DNA from: Palleronia sp. LCG004
GTDB lineage: Bacteria > Pseudomonadota > Alphaproteobacteria > Rhodobacterales > Rhodobacteraceae
Direction of reading: 5' to 3'
Assembly (NCBI RefSeq): GCF_032931615.1
Contig: NZ_CP136759.1
Span: forward strand, 124,001 to 188,000
Length of the DNA: 64,000 nt
Below the pieces are notes generated by a model. The model saw only the letters and a list, made by a program, of their open reading frames with translations, was not told where the DNA came from and made no database searches. Positions 35,953 to 46,309 of this stretch are shown here, piece after piece (position 1 is the first letter of the stretch; every line of letters starts with the position of its first letter). The position numbers and the translations under genes are program-made.

Positions 35953-36140
35953 GCGACCCGTCTGACCAAGCCTATGACCGCAAGATGCTCGAGGCGCTCG
36001 TTTGTCCACAAACGCAGGCCCCGCTGCATTACGATGCCGAGGCGCAGGAGCTGATCTCGAAGGCTGCCCATCTGGCCTATCCGATCCGCGACGGAATCCC
36101 GATCATGCTCATCGACGAGGCCCGCGCGATCGACGATTGA
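35949..36140 (+). CDS. Trm112/YcaR family small protein
   Basis: A 63-residue protein matching the UPF0434/Trm112-like family ([48 protein letters not shown]). Only one of the four zinc-binding cysteines remains (CPQTQ rather than CPxC), as is common in this bacterial subfamily, so it probably does not bind zinc. Eukaryotic Trm112 activates methyltransferases; a bacterial role is not proved. Translationally coupled to the LON-domain gene by a 4 bp overlap. Convergent with the UbiH-like gene, 7 bp apart. Confidence 0.9.
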   Translation: MSDPSDQAYDRKMLEALVCPQTQAPLHYDAEAQELISKAAHLAYPIRDGIPIMLIDEARAIDD

Positions 36141-36147
36141 TCCGCGA

Positions 36148-37368
36148 TCAGATCGGCCGTCCCGAGAGGAGTGCGGGCCGGTCACCGGTCAGTCCCGCCG
36201 CCTCGCGGATGAAAGTCCGCCGCAGACCCGGCAATCTGTTCACGACAGCCAGTCCCGTATCGCGCATCAATCTAAGCGCGGGATTGTCGTTGGAGAACAG
36301 GCGATTGAATCCATCAGTCGCAATGGCCAGTGCATTCACGTCGAACCGACGCCATTGTTCGTATCGCGCAAGCACGTCCGCGCGTCCGATCTCCTCGCCG
36401 CGACGCCGCGCGAGGATCAGGACTTCGGCAAGGGAGGCCACGTCGCGCAGCCCGGCGTTGAGACCCTGTCCTGCAATCGGATGCACGTTGTGCGCCGCAT
36501 CGCCCGCAAGCGCGATGCGTGGGGCCACGAAACGCTCGGCGACACCGAGGCTCAGCGGATAGGTGAACCTCGCTCCGGCGAGGGAGATATCGCCGAGGAA
36601 ATCGCCGAAGCGGGGTCTCAAGACTTCCAGATAATCCGCTTCTGGCAGTTTCATCAGCGTATGCGCGCGTTCGCTTCGCTCGGTCCAGACAATCGAGGAG
36701 CGATCACCTTTGAGCGGAAGGATCGCAAGTGGTCCTTCGGGGAGGAAATACTGATGCGCGGTGCCGTGATGCGGGCGTTCATGCGCGATGGCGGCGACGA
36801 GCGCGCTTTGCCCGTACTCCCAACCCTGCCGCCGTATCCCGGCCCGCGCGGCCACGCCCGAACGACGACCGTCGCATCCGACAAGGACCTGGGCACGCAA
36901 TGCCTGCCCGTCATCAAGTGTGACTTCGATGCCCGACGCATCGACACGCTGTCCCGAAACAGATGCACCGTTCAGGGCCGTGATTCCGGTCTCATCCGCA
37001 ACAGCATCGAGAAGGGCAGGGCGCAGATGCCGGTCCTCGACCATGAAGCCCATCGGCCCTTCCTCGATCTCGGCATGGTCGAATTCGAGCGTCAGAGGCG
37101 ACGGCCCCGATCCCACGCGCCCGTCGCTGATGCGGATGTCGAGGATCGGCTGCGCGCCCTCACCGAGCACCGGCCACAGATCCAGCGTGGAAAGCATCGT
37201 CTTTGACGCTATCGACAATGCGTAGGATCGTCCGTCGAAGCCCGGATCCGCACGCCGCTCCGAGCGTACCGGATCGACGATTGCGACGGATAGCCCGCCC
37301 CGGGCGAGGGCGAGAGCAAGGGTGCAGCCGTTGAGGCCGCCGCCCGCGATGACGACGTCATAATCCAT
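36148..37368 (-). CDS. UbiH/UbiF/VisC/COQ6-family FAD hydroxylase
   Basis: A 406-residue flavoprotein monooxygenase of the ubiquinone-hydroxylase family. It begins with the FAD motif DVVIAGGGLNGCTLALALARGGL, has the DG/NAD motif region VLVGCDGRRSGVAARAG, and the second FAD motif RIALAGDAAHNVHPIAGQGLNAGLRD near residue 285-310. It should hydroxylate a polyprenyl-phenol ring position in ubiquinone synthesis; alphaproteobacterial versions can act at more than one position, so UbiH versus UbiF/UbiL is not decided. Not in an operon with other genes here; divergent from the amidase. Confidence 0.85.
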   Translation of the reverse strand: MDYDVVIAGGGLNGCTLALALARGGLSVAIVDPVRSERRADPGFDGRSYALSIASKTMLSTLDLWPVLGEGAQPILDIRISDGRVGSGPSPLTLEFDHAEIEEGPMGFMVEDRHLRPALLDAVADETGITALNGASVSGQRVDASGIEVTLDDGQALRAQVLVGCDGRRSGVAARAGIRRQGWEYGQSALVAAIAHERPHHGTAHQYFLPEGPLAILPLKGDRSSIVWTERSERAHTLMKLPEADYLEVLRPRFGDFLGDISLAGARFTYPLSLGVAERFVAPRIALAGDAAHNVHPIAGQGLNAGLRDVASLAEVLILARRRGEEIGRADVLARYEQWRRFDVNALAIATDGFNRLFSNDNPALRLMRDTGLAVVNRLPGLRRTFIREAAGLTGDRPALLSGRPI

Positions 37369-37456
37369 CCCCCCTGACTATGGTGCCTGCGGTACCATTG
37401 TCCATGCGCCGGTCTGCCGCTACCACGGATCGGGAACCGGATGGGGAGGGCGCGTG

Positions 37457-38785
37457 ATGGACTATCCGAGACAAGCTACGGCCGCTGCGTTGGGCCGCGC
37501 CATCGGCGCAGGCGATCTCGACCCCGTCACCCTGACCGAGACGTTCCTCGAAGCGGCCCTGACGCATCCGCACCGCGAAGACATCTATGCCCGCCTGACC
37601 GAGAATCGCGCCTTGTCCGAAGCAGTCGCGGCACGTGCGCGGGCGCGGGCGGGCACGCGCCGCGGACCGCTCGACGGTGTACCCATCTCCTGGAAGGATC
37701 TCTACGACAGCGCGGGCACGGCGACCGAGGGCGGCAGCGCCCTGCTGATGGGCCGCGTTCCGGATCGCGATGCGGAAATCCTGCGCAATGCTACTGCCGC
37801 CGGCCTTGTCTGTCTCGGCAAGACCCATCTGAGCGAACTTGCCTTTTCGGGTTTGGGCTTCAATCCACGAACGGGGACACCCCCCAATCGCAACGATCCG
37901 GACGCCGTGCCTGGCGGTTCGTCTTCGGGAGCCGCCGCGTCTGTCGCGTTCGGGCTTGCGGCGGCCGGGATCGGTTCCGATACCGGCGGCTCGATCCGGC
38001 TGCCCGCCGCGTGGAACGACCTTGTGGGCTTCAAGCCTGCGCATGGCGCTTTGCCGATGGCCGGGGCGTTGCCGCTTTGCCCGAAATTCGACACCGCCGG
38101 ACCGCTTGCCAGAAGCGTCGAGGATGCGGCGCTGCTCTTTTCCGCGCTGTCCGGGCGGACTGCTCCGGATCTCAAGACCGCGCGAATCGACGGGATGCGG
38201 CTTCTCCTGCTCGAGACCGGTGCGATGGAGGCGCTCGAGGCCCCGGTCGCGCACGGGTTCGAGAGCGCCGTCTCAAGGCTCGAGTCCGCAGGCGCAAGGA
38301 TCGAACGCCGTGAACTTCCGCTGGTCGCGCGCGCTGCCGCGCAAAGCGCCACTGTCTTCGCGGCCGAGGCCTACGGCACCTGGCGCGAGACGATCGAGGC
38401 GGATCCGGACGTGATGTATCATCAGGTCCGGACCCGCTTTCGTGCCGGGGGCGATGTCTCGGCTGCCGATTATGTTGCGGCCTGGCATGTGCTCGATCAG
38501 GCGCGGCACGATTATGCGGCCGCGACGGCGGGTTTCGATGCGGTGATCCTGCCGACCTGCCCAATCCTGCCGCCGAAGCGCGACCGCCTGGAGGCCGACG
38601 ACGATTACTACGTCGAGCGCAACCTCATGACGCTGCGAAATACGCGGATCGGCAATCTGCTCGGGCTGTCCGGCATCACGCTGCCGACCGGTACGCCGTC
38701 GGTGGGCATTCTTTTCCAAGGGTTAGCGGGGAACGAGGCGCGGCTTCTGCGGCTCGCCCACGCCGCCGAACGTGTCCTGACCTAA
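37457..38785 (+). CDS. Amidase signature family enzyme
   Basis: A 442-residue amidase. The Ser-cisSer-Lys triad is visible: Lys in PISWKDLYD (about 81), cis-Ser in GGSSSGAAASVAFG (about 156), and nucleophilic Ser in GSDTGGSIRLPAAW (about 180). Family members hydrolyse a wide range of amides, including aryl-malonamides and indole-acetamide; nothing here fixes the substrate. It is too unlike GatA in the C-terminal half, and has no gatC or gatB beside it, to be the glutamyl-tRNA amidotransferase. GGAGGG is 6 nt upstream of ATG 37457; a GTG one codon earlier is less likely. Confidence 0.85.
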   Translation: MDYPRQATAAALGRAIGAGDLDPVTLTETFLEAALTHPHREDIYARLTENRALSEAVAARARARAGTRRGPLDGVPISWKDLYDSAGTATEGGSALLMGRVPDRDAEILRNATAAGLVCLGKTHLSELAFSGLGFNPRTGTPPNRNDPDAVPGGSSSGAAASVAFGLAAAGIGSDTGGSIRLPAAWNDLVGFKPAHGALPMAGALPLCPKFDTAGPLARSVEDAALLFSALSGRTAPDLKTARIDGMRLLLLETGAMEALEAPVAHGFESAVSRLESAGARIERRELPLVARAAAQSATVFAAEAYGTWRETIEADPDVMYHQVRTRFRAGGDVSAADYVAAWHVLDQARHDYAAATAGFDAVILPTCPILPPKRDRLEADDDYYVERNLMTLRNTRIGNLLGLSGITLPTGTPSVGILFQGLAGNEARLLRLAHAAERVLT

Positions 38786-38902
38786 AAGTCACAGGGACGC
38801 GGAGGGGGTCGATTTCGGCCTCCGGCCACTGGACCGTTCTCCCCCGCTCGGGCTAGTCTCACTTCCAAATGGGACGACAGATCCCGTATCCCGAGGCACG
38901 AT

Positions 38903-40084
38903 ATGCAGCTCCCCGCGAGGTTTCAGACCCTGCCGGCCTATGCGTTTCCGCGTTTGCGGGAGCTTCTCGACCCGCATCCGGGCGGTGGCGAGCCGATCCA
39001 CATGACGATCGGCAACCCGCGTCACGCGTCACCCCCTTGGGTGATGGACGTGGTTGCTGAACATGCCGCGAGCTTTGCGAATTATCCTCAGAACGACGGC
39101 ACGGACGGGTTGCGCGCGGCCATCGCCGGATGGATCGATCGCCGCTACGGCGCAACGGTCGATCCGGCGGGCCAGATCCTGCCCCTCAACGGGACGCGCG
39201 AAGGACTCTTCAACGCCGCCGTGGCGATCTGTCCGGAACGGAAGAACGGCACGACCCCCGTCATCCTGACACCCAACCCGTTCTATCAGGTCTATGCCGT
39301 CGCCGCGCTCGCGATGGGAGCCGAGCCGCATTACGTTCCAGCGACCGAGGCGACTGGTTTCCTCCCCGATTACGCAAGGCTCGACCGCGAAATCCTCGAC
39401 CGGACGGCCATCGCCTATATCTGCTCTCCGTCGAACCCGCAGGGTGCCGTGGCAGATGCCGAATACTGGCGGACGTTGTTGAACCTCGCAGAGCGGCACG
39501 ATTTCCGCATTTTTGCGGATGAATGCTATTCCGAGATCTACCGGGACCGGGCCCCGACCGGCGCGCTCGAAATCGCGCAGGAAATCGGCGCGGATCCCGA
39601 GCGCGTCGTGATTTTCAACTCGCTGTCCAAACGATCCAACCTTGCCGGGTTAAGGTCGGGTTTCGCCGCTGGCGGCCCGAAGACGCTCGCCGCGATGAAG
39701 CAGCTCAGGAACTACGCGGGCGCGCCGCTTCCGACGCCGCTGCAGGCCGTCTCGGAGCGTGCCTGGTCGGAAGAGGCGCATGTCGAGGCGAGCCGTGCGC
39801 GCTACGCCACGAAATACGACATCGCCGACAGCATTCTTGGCGAGGTGCCCGGCGCGGCCTCGCCGCAGGCGGGCTTCTTCCTCTGGCTTCCGGTCGAGGA
39901 TGGCGAGGCAGCCGCGCTGAGGCTCTGGCGTGAGACGGGCGTGAGGGTCTTGCCCGGTGCCTATCTCTCGCGCGATGTGAACGGGGCAAACCCGGGTCGC
40001 GGCTACGTTCGCGTAGCGATGGTGGCCGAAGAAGACGAAATGGCACGCGGACTGACGGCGATCCGCGACTGCCTCTACGCATGA
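38903..40084 (+). CDS. Class I/II PLP-dependent aminotransferase
   Basis: A 393-residue fold-type I aminotransferase. The aspartate that contacts PLP is in [15 protein letters not shown] (about 205), the Schiff-base lysine in [20 protein letters not shown] (about 240), and the arginine for the substrate carboxylate is in GYVRVAMV near the C-terminus. The nearest families by eye are succinyl-diaminopimelate (DapC) and related aspartate/kynurenine aminotransferases; alphaproteobacteria often use such a DapC in lysine synthesis. It precedes ftsK by 13 bp, and no dap gene is adjacent, so the substrate is not certain. Confidence 0.85.
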   Translation: MQLPARFQTLPAYAFPRLRELLDPHPGGGEPIHMTIGNPRHASPPWVMDVVAEHAASFANYPQNDGTDGLRAAIAGWIDRRYGATVDPAGQILPLNGTREGLFNAAVAICPERKNGTTPVILTPNPFYQVYAVAALAMGAEPHYVPATEATGFLPDYARLDREILDRTAIAYICSPSNPQGAVADAEYWRTLLNLAERHDFRIFADECYSEIYRDRAPTGALEIAQEIGADPERVVIFNSLSKRSNLAGLRSGFAAGGPKTLAAMKQLRNYAGAPLPTPLQAVSERAWSEEAHVEASRARYATKYDIADSILGEVPGAASPQAGFFLWLPVEDGEAAALRLWRETGVRVLPGAYLSRDVNGANPGRGYVRVAMVAEEDEMARGLTAIRDCLYA

Positions 40085-40097
40085 GAACGAGGTAACG

Positions 40098-43004
40098 ATG
40101 GCTTATTCGACGCGCGGGCGCGACCCTCTCTTCGACAGCAATACCCAGGCTGCGCTCGAGCGGCGCGGCCGCGAGCTTCTGGGCATCGTGCTGATCGGGG
40201 TCGGAATCGCCTGCGCGCTTATGCTCGCGAGCTATGCGCCGGACGATCCGAGTTGGCTGGCCGCGACGTCCGAGCCTGCGCGCAACGTTCTGGGCCGCCT
40301 CGGCGCCTCCATCGCCTCGCCGCTCCACGTCATCGTCGGCTGGGGCGCTTGGGGCTTTGCCGCAACCTTTCTGGTGTGGGGCGGGCGGTTCCTCTTTCAT
40401 CTTGGCGAGGAGCGGGCGTTGTCGCGGGCTCTCTTCGCACCGATCGCCATCGCGCTTCTGTCGGTCTATGCCTCGACCCATGTTCCTGGACCGAACTGGG
40501 GCCATTCCTTCGGGCTGGGCGGGCTTTTCGGCGATACGGCGCTCGGCACGCTTCTGGGGCTTCTGGGTGTATCCGGAGCTTTCGGGCTCAAGATGACGTC
40601 GCTGGGTACGATGATCGCCGCCCTCGTCATGGGCGGGTTCGTTCTGGGCTTTGACCGGGCCGAGCTTCGCGGGATTTCGTCGTGGCTGCTGCGCGGCACG
40701 ATCATGGCCTATGTCGGGCTCCTTTCGATGCTGGGGCGCGCGCGGACGACGGCCATCTCGGGCGCGGGAGCCGGGCTTCAGGCCGCTGCGCAAGCCCGGG
40801 CGGCCCGCGCCGAGCGCCGCGCGGAGCTGTCCGAGACGCCGAGCGTGACGCCGCTCGAGACTCCCGAAACCGAGGCACCCCGCAGGCTCATCCCGCGCTC
40901 CAGCTATACCCCCGAGACACGCTGGACTGACGAGGAAGAGGAAGATGACGAGGATATCGTGATCGAACGTCCCTCGCTTTTCGGACGGATCACCGGTGCC
41001 CTGCGTCCTGCCGAAACGCCCGAGCCCGAAGTCGCGCCCGATGGCGACGAGCGCATCCGCTCGAAGATCAGCGACGCAATCCGCTCGCGCGCCCGTGCTC
41101 AGCCGCGTTTCAATGCCGCCGCGCATACCGGTCGGGCCGAGCCGACGCTCGTCCGTCGGCATCCGCGCGGGCCGAAGCCGCTGCGCTACGATCAGCCGCC
41201 CACGGTAAGCACTCCGCCGGCTCCCGCACCGCGCGCGCCGATGGAGGAAATCGTCGAAGACGATCATATCGATCTGGACGATCGTCCGCTCGCCTATGCG
41301 GAGGCGGAGGAGGCACTGCAGGAGAGCTCGACGCCCGAGATCGATTCCACCCCCGAGCCGCGTCCCGCCGCGCGCGAGAGCGCGAAGCCCGTGGTGCAGC
41401 ACAATCCACGCCGCGCGGAAAAGCCCGTCGCCCGTACCCGCGCGGCAGAGGCCTCGCCGACCCCCGCCTTCGAGGCCGGCGACAGCAGCTACGAGACGCC
41501 ACCGCTATCGCTCCTGGCGAGTCCCGATACCATTACGCGGCACGTGCTGAGCGATGAGGCGCTTGAGGAGAATGCCCGGATGCTCGAGAACGTGCTCGAC
41601 GATTACGGCGTGAAGGGCGAGATCGTGAGCGTTCGCCCTGGCCCCGTCGTCACGATGTACGAGCTCGAACCCGCTCCGGGCCTCAAGGCCAGCCGCGTGA
41701 TCGGTCTGGCGGACGATATCGCCCGGTCGATGTCCGCGCTTTCCGCGCGGGTCTCGACCGTGCCGGGGCGGAGCGTCATCGGCATCGAACTTCCGAACGA
41801 GCATCGTGAGATGTGCGTCCTGCGCGAGATCCTGTCGAGCCGCGATTTCGGCGACGGCAACCACCGCCTGCCGCTCGCGCTCGGAAAGGATATCGGTGGC
41901 GATCCGGTGGTCGCGAACCTTGCCAAGATGCCCCACCTGCTGATCGCCGGGACCACCGGGTCGGGCAAGTCGGTGGCGATCAACACGATGATCCTGTCGC
42001 TGCTCTACAAGCTCACTCCGGACGAATGCCGGATGATCATGATCGACCCCAAGATGCTGGAGCTCAGCGTCTATGACGGCATCCCGCATCTTCTCTCACC
42101 CGTCGTCACCGACCCGAAGAAAGCGGTCGTGGCCCTCAAATGGGTCGTGGGCGAGATGGAAGAGCGTTACCGCAAGATGTCGAAGATGGGCGTGCGCAAC
42201 ATCGAAGGCTATAATGGCCGCGTGCGCGAGGCGCTGGGCAAGGGCGAGATGTTCGAGCGCACGATCCATACCGGCTTCGACGAGGAAACGGGCGATCCGA
42301 TCTACGAGACCGAGGAGATCCAGCCCGAGATCCTGCCATTCATCGTCGTCATCGTCGACGAGATGGCCGACCTGATGATGGTCGCGGGCAAGGAGATCGA
42401 GGCTTGCATCCAGCGCCTTGCACAGATGGCACGGGCCTCGGGCATCCATCTCATCATGGCGACGCAGCGTCCATCGGTCGACGTCATCACCGGCACGATC
42501 AAGGCGAACTTCCCGACGCGGATCAGTTTCTCGGTCACGTCGAAGATCGACAGCCGCACGATCCTGGGCGAGCAGGGGGCCGAACAGCTTCTGGGCATGG
42601 GCGACATGCTCTACATGGCGGGCGGGTCAAAGATTACCCGCGTCCACGGGCCCTTCTGTTCCGACGAAGAGGTCGAGGAGATCGTGAACTACCTGAAAGG
42701 GTTCGGTCCGCCGGAATATATCGGCGGCGTGGTCGAAGGTCCGCCCGAGGACAAGGGCAGCGATATCGACGCGGTACTGGGCCTCGGATCCAGTGGCGGC
42801 GAGGGTGGAGAGGACCAGCTTTACGATCAGGCGGTCGCGATCGTCATCAAGGATCGCAAATGCTCGACCTCCTACATCCAGCGCAAGCTGGCCATCGGCT
42901 ACAACAAAGCGGCCCGTCTGGTGGAGCAGATGGAAGACGAGGGCGTTGTTTCCAGTGCGAACCATGTCGGCAAACGTGAAGTGCTGGTGCCGGAACAGGC
43001 CTGA
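40098..43004 (+). CDS. ftsK: DNA translocase FtsK
   Basis: A 968-residue division protein. Four transmembrane helices in the first 200 residues anchor it at the septum, followed by a long Pro/Glu/Arg/Ala-rich linker (about residues 230-480). Then comes the RecA-like motor with Walker A GTTGSGKS (618-625), Walker [14 protein letters not shown], and a C-terminal winged-helix gamma domain ([41 protein letters not shown]). It pumps DNA and helps XerCD resolve chromosome dimers at dif via KOPS recognition. The start is 13 bp after the aminotransferase stop. Confidence 0.96.
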   Translation: MAYSTRGRDPLFDSNTQAALERRGRELLGIVLIGVGIACALMLASYAPDDPSWLAATSEPARNVLGRLGASIASPLHVIVGWGAWGFAATFLVWGGRFLFHLGEERALSRALFAPIAIALLSVYASTHVPGPNWGHSFGLGGLFGDTALGTLLGLLGVSGAFGLKMTSLGTMIAALVMGGFVLGFDRAELRGISSWLLRGTIMAYVGLLSMLGRARTTAISGAGAGLQAAAQARAARAERRAELSETPSVTPLETPETEAPRRLIPRSSYTPETRWTDEEEEDDEDIVIERPSLFGRITGALRPAETPEPEVAPDGDERIRSKISDAIRSRARAQPRFNAAAHTGRAEPTLVRRHPRGPKPLRYDQPPTVSTPPAPAPRAPMEEIVEDDHIDLDDRPLAYAEAEEALQESSTPEIDSTPEPRPAARESAKPVVQHNPRRAEKPVARTRAAEASPTPAFEAGDSSYETPPLSLLASPDTITRHVLSDEALEENARMLENVLDDYGVKGEIVSVRPGPVVTMYELEPAPGLKASRVIGLADDIARSMSALSARVSTVPGRSVIGIELPNEHREMCVLREILSSRDFGDGNHRLPLALGKDIGGDPVVANLAKMPHLLIAGTTGSGKSVAINTMILSLLYKLTPDECRMIMIDPKMLELSVYDGIPHLLSPVVTDPKKAVVALKWVVGEMEERYRKMSKMGVRNIEGYNGRVREALGKGEMFERTIHTGFDEETGDPIYETEEIQPEILPFIVVIVDEMADLMMVAGKEIEACIQRLAQMARASGIHLIMATQRPSVDVITGTIKANFPTRISFSVTSKIDSRTILGEQGAEQLLGMGDMLYMAGGSKITRVHGPFCSDEEVEEIVNYLKGFGPPEYIGGVVEGPPEDKGSDIDAVLGLGSSGGEGGEDQLYDQAVAIVIKDRKCSTSYIQRKLAIGYNKAARLVEQMEDEGVVSSANHVGKREVLVPEQA

Positions 43005-43015
43005 GCGCATGAAAA

Positions 43016-43038
43016 AGGCCCGCCGGAAAGGCGGGCCT
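43016..43038 (-). terminator. Rho-independent terminator for dps
   Basis: A perfect 9 bp stem, AGGCCCGCC with GGCGGGCCT around GGAAA, lies 28 bp past the dps stop. On the minus strand it is followed by a U-run (from AAAAA at 43012-43016). It may also help end the convergent ftsK message. Confidence 0.88.
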
Positions 43039-43066
43039 CAAGCTGTTCATTCAGCAAGTTCTCGAC

Positions 43067-43552
43067 TCAGGCCGGGGTCGGAGCGTTCGCACCGATGAAC
43101 CATGCATCCTTGTCAATCTGACGCGACACCTCGGTAAACAGGTCCTCGGTATCGTCGTCGCCGATCTCTCCGGCTTCCTCGAGCGCTGCGCGGACCTTTT
43201 CACCCACGTCGAGGAACCGCTCGCGCAGGGCCTCGATATGAATCTGGATCTCCTTTTCCTCGACCGGGTAGGCCGCCATGGTCGTCTTCTCGGCCACGAC
43301 TTCCGTCGTACCGCGCGCGATACCACCGAGGATCACGGCGCGTTCCGCAATCAGGTCGGAGCTTTCGCGCAGCCGGTCGGCCACGTCGTCGAGAAGCTCA
43401 TGCACGCCGATGAAGCCGGGACCGCGCAGGTTCCAGTGGGCCTGCTTGACCGCGAGGGTAAGCGAGATAACGTCGCTCAGCCGCGCGTTCAGGAGGTCGA
43501 CGATCTTGCCACGGGTATTGTCATTCAGTCCGGCGACGAAAGCTTCGGGCAT
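43067..43552 (-). CDS. dps: Dps-family ferritin-like protein
   Basis: A 161-residue ferritin-like protein of the Dps family. The ferroxidase residues lie in KQAHWNLRGPGFIGVHELLDDVADRLRESSDLIAERA, with the intersubunit His/Asp/Glu pattern of Dps. It forms a 12-subunit shell that oxidises iron with peroxide and, in some members, coats DNA during starvation. The ATG at 43552 gives the family length; upstream in-frame starts would run into the lolA promoter region. The short C-terminus has no obvious DNA-binding tail. It sits near katG and oxyR in the same 10 kb but in its own transcript, divergent from lolA. Confidence 0.92.
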   Translation of the reverse strand: MPEAFVAGLNDNTRGKIVDLLNARLSDVISLTLAVKQAHWNLRGPGFIGVHELLDDVADRLRESSDLIAERAVILGGIARGTTEVVAEKTTMAAYPVEEKEIQIHIEALRERFLDVGEKVRAALEEAGEIGDDDTEDLFTEVSRQIDKDAWFIGANAPTPA

Positions 43553-43705
43553 ATCTGTATCTCCGCTTGTTCCAAATCTGTCGACCGCACAAAGCCCGAT
43601 AGCCGGGCTTGGTTCCGCGATGGCGGGCGGTTGATATTGCGTGACATTGGTGATCCGCCACAGAGCCCTTATATCGACTGCCAACTTGCCACGGACGGAG
43701 TTCCC

Positions 43706-44308
43706 ATGCTGACCAAACGCCAGTTTCTCGCCACGAGTGTCGCGGCGATCGCTGCCGGACCGGCCTTGGCCGCGCCGATTTCACTCGATGCGCTCTCGCG
43801 GTATCTCAATGGTCTGAGTACGGCCGAAGCGGATTTCACCCAGATCGCACCGGACGGGTCGATCTCGACCGGCCGGATCTACATCCAGCGTCCGGGGCGC
43901 GTCCGCTTCGACTACAATCCTCCGGAAGAGACGCTGGTGATGGCCGGCGGCGGGCAGGTCGCGGTTTTCGACGGAAAGTCGAACTCCCGCAGGCCCGAAC
44001 AGTATCCCCTAGCCCAGACACCGCTCAACATCATCCTGGAGCGCAACGTGAACCTCGCGCAGCGCAACATGGTGGTCGGTCATCGTCAGGAGGGGGCGAA
44101 GACGATCGTGACAGCGCAGGATCCGCAGAACCCGCAATACGGCCAGATCGAGCTCGTCTTCACGGCCAATCCGACGCAGCTCAGGCAGTGGGTGATCGTC
44201 GACGGGTCCGGGAACCGCACAACGGTTGTCCTGGGAGATCTGACGACCGGCGGCAGCTTTCCGTCGCGGTATTTCTCGATCAATTCCGAGATCGCCAGCC
44301 GGAGCTGA
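43706..44308 (+). CDS. lolA: Outer-membrane lipoprotein carrier protein LolA
   Basis: A 200-residue periplasmic carrier. The N-terminal leader MLTKRQFLATSVAAIAAGPALA resembles a Tat-like signal (KR pair, then hydrophobic core, AxA cleavage near 22). The mature part has the beta-barrel half typical of LolA (ADFTQIAPDGSISTGRIYIQRPGRVRFDYNPPEETLVMAGG). It shuttles lipoproteins from LolCDE at the inner membrane to the outer-membrane receptor. It is commonly found downstream of ftsK in alphaproteobacteria; dps is inserted between them here. It converges on the transglycosylase gene. Confidence 0.9.
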   Translation: MLTKRQFLATSVAAIAAGPALAAPISLDALSRYLNGLSTAEADFTQIAPDGSISTGRIYIQRPGRVRFDYNPPEETLVMAGGGQVAVFDGKSNSRRPEQYPLAQTPLNIILERNVNLAQRNMVVGHRQEGAKTIVTAQDPQNPQYGQIELVFTANPTQLRQWVIVDGSGNRTTVVLGDLTTGGSFPSRYFSINSEIASRS

Positions 44309-44331
44309 GCCCCGGCTTCCGGCCTGCCGCT

Positions 44332-44916
44332 TCAGAGCTTGCGGCAGGCCCTCAGCTGATCCTCGTAGCGGCGTGCGCGGGTCGCCACGCGGCCTGCGAC
44401 CGAGACGAGCCAGGGCTTCGCGTTGTAGCTGCCCCGCGAGTATCCGGTGCGACCCTCGTGATAGGCGAGATACTGATTGCGCGCGTCGTTGCGGGGAATG
44501 CCGAGGCGGCTGGTCGATTGGGCCATGTACCAGCCCATGAAGTCCGTCGCATCGCGGATATCGTCCCGACGCGCGCGCCTGTTTCCGGTATCCTGCTTGT
44601 ATTCGTCCCACGTGCCGTCGAGTGCCTGGCTGTAGCCGTAAGCGGAACTCTGACGGCCCATAGGGATGACGCCAAGAGAGAACTGCAACGGCGTGCGGGC
44701 GTTGCCAATGAATTTCGACTCCTGATGGATCGTCGCCATCTGCACGGGGATCGGTATGCCATGACGCCGCTCGGTCTGACGCATGGCCCGCAGGTAATGC
44801 GGACGTTCGTCGAGGATGGCACAGGCGTTTTCAAGGTCTCGAGGCGCGGTCCGTTCGCTGCTGCCGCAACCGGCGACGAACAGCAAAAGAACGAGGGCGC
44901 GGATTTTTCTGCTCAT
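44332..44916 (-). CDS. Lytic transglycosylase (SLT-domain) lipoprotein
   Basis: A 194-residue lipoprotein. The lipobox VAGC gives Cys17 as the anchor after a hydrophobic n-region. The rest is a lysozyme-like SLT fold: ATIHQESKFIGNA with the likely catalytic glutamate near residue 67, then SAYGYSQALDGTWDEYKQDTGN and NQYLAYHEGRTGYSRG. It should cleave the peptidoglycan glycan strand at the inner face of the outer membrane or in the periplasm during growth or division. Convergent with lolA, 23 bp apart; divergent from nothing close by. Confidence 0.88.
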   Translation of the reverse strand: MSRKIRALVLLLFVAGCGSSERTAPRDLENACAILDERPHYLRAMRQTERRHGIPIPVQMATIHQESKFIGNARTPLQFSLGVIPMGRQSSAYGYSQALDGTWDEYKQDTGNRRARRDDIRDATDFMGWYMAQSTSRLGIPRNDARNQYLAYHEGRTGYSRGSYNAKPWLVSVAGRVATRARRYEDQLRACRKL

Positions 44917-45001
44917 CTGCCGCTCATTCGTTTGTTCTTGGGTTTTTTGAGAAAAAGCCTAGCCCAGATCGGGCAAGCGATAAACCTGCAATCGGTCCGG
45001 C

Positions 45002-45883
45002 TCAGATCACAAAAGCAAGGGTGAGCGGCAGGGTCGCTATGCTGAGCGCGGTCGAGACGACGACCAGCCCCGCCACTGCCTCGGCATCTGCGCCATATTT
45101 CTGCGCGAGAAGATAGCTCGTCACCGCGACAGGGGTCGAGAGCTGTACCACGAGCACAGCGAAGGCCGACGGTGGCAGGTCGAATGCCACACCGACACCC
45201 CATCCGATCGCCACGCAGATAACTACCTTTGCGAGCGACAGAAGGACGGGCAGGGTGAAACTGCGCGGGTTGAGCCGCGCGACCGCCACGCCCAACGTGA
45301 TGAGCATGAGCGGAATGGCGAGTTGTCCGATCAGGTCGAGAGTGTTCTCGACGACGGTGGGAAGCGTCCAGCCGCGCCAGAGGAACAGGGCCCCCAAAAG
45401 CGTGGCCCAGACCAGCGGCTCGCGCAGTGCCTTGTTGAGCGATCCGCGTCCCGCGACCATCCAGATCCCGAGCGTGAAGGAATAGATCGCCATGATCGCG
45501 AAAACCACGACAGCGTAGCCGAGCCCCTCGTTCCCGAATGCGAAAAGCGCGAGTGGCAAACCCAGATTGCCGGTATTGCCGTAAATGAGCGGCGCGAGAA
45601 AGGTCCGCGCATCGAGTCCGCCGATCCGGACCATCAGTACCATCGCACCGGTCACGAGCGCATAGGCCGCGACCGTCGCGATCGATAGCGTGGCCAGCGC
45701 GTCAGGCGCAATCTCGGTGTCGGTCAGCGCGACGAAGATCAGGCACGGGATCGACAGCGTCATGGCCAGCCGCGTGACGAACTCGATCTGGTAATCCCAA
45801 CCCGCCCGGACCCAGACGAACCCTATCGCCGCAAGGATGAAGACAGGCGTGACCACCTCTCCAACTGTCAGGATCACGTCCAC
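45002..45883 (-). CDS. AEC family (auxin efflux carrier-like) transporter
   Basis: A 293-residue protein with about ten hydrophobic helices and the AEC/membrane-transport family pattern, e.g. PLIYGNTGNLGLPLALFAFGNEGLGYAVVVFAIMAI, PLMLITLGVAVARLNPR and the C-terminal YLLAQKYGADAEAVAGLVVVSTALSIATLPL. Bacterial members export or import malonate, malate and other organic acids; the substrate here is unknown. The start codon is GTG at 45883, preceded by GGGAG 9 nt away; no in-frame ATG is nearer. Divergent from hspQ. Confidence 0.88.
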   Translation of the reverse strand: MDVILTVGEVVTPVFILAAIGFVWVRAGWDYQIEFVTRLAMTLSIPCLIFVALTDTEIAPDALATLSIATVAAYALVTGAMVLMVRIGGLDARTFLAPLIYGNTGNLGLPLALFAFGNEGLGYAVVVFAIMAIYSFTLGIWMVAGRGSLNKALREPLVWATLLGALFLWRGWTLPTVVENTLDLIGQLAIPLMLITLGVAVARLNPRSFTLPVLLSLAKVVICVAIGWGVGVAFDLPPSAFAVLVVQLSTPVAVTSYLLAQKYGADAEAVAGLVVVSTALSIATLPLTLAFVI

Positions 45884-45961
45884 AATCTGTTTCTCCCGTC
45901 CGGAGATGCTAAGCGTTGCTTAACGAATTTGCCCGGACTACATGTCCCCGCGGAGGTCGAG

Positions 45962-46288
45962 ATGCTCAAGGCACGTGCACGTTATCATCTGGGACAGATC
46001 GTCCGTCATCGCAAGCATCCCTTTCGGGGGGTGGTCTTCGATGTGGACGCCGAGTTCAACAATACCGAAGAATGGTATCAGGCCATTCCAGAGGACGTGC
46101 GCCCCGTGAAGGATCAGCCCTATTACCATCTGCTCGCCGAAAACGATCAGAGCTACTACGTGGCCTATGTCTCGGAGCAGAACCTCATCGCGGATTACTC
46201 GGGGCAACCCGTGGATCATCCGGATCTCGAGGATTTCTTCGGCGATATCGAGGACGGAACCTACCCGCTTCAGTTCCAGATGAACTGA
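45962..46288 (+). CDS. hspQ: Heat-shock protein HspQ
   Basis: A 108-residue protein of the HspQ (hemimethylated-DNA-binding YccV) family, with the typical YHLGQIVRHRKHPFRGVVFDVDAEFNNTEEWYQAIP opening and PYYHLLAENDQSYYVAYVSEQNL middle. HspQ modulates Lon protease and stabilises proteins in heat stress. The ribosome-binding site is CGGAGG, 6 nt before the ATG. The 78 bp divergent gap to the AEC gene contains a TAAGC-GTT-GCTTA palindrome at 45910-45922, a possible operator, but I see no clear sigma32 promoter. Confidence 0.9.
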   Translation: MLKARARYHLGQIVRHRKHPFRGVVFDVDAEFNNTEEWYQAIPEDVRPVKDQPYYHLLAENDQSYYVAYVSEQNLIADYSGQPVDHPDLEDFFGDIEDGTYPLQFQMN

Positions 46289-46309
46289 TGCAGGTGTCGG
46301 GCTTCCGCG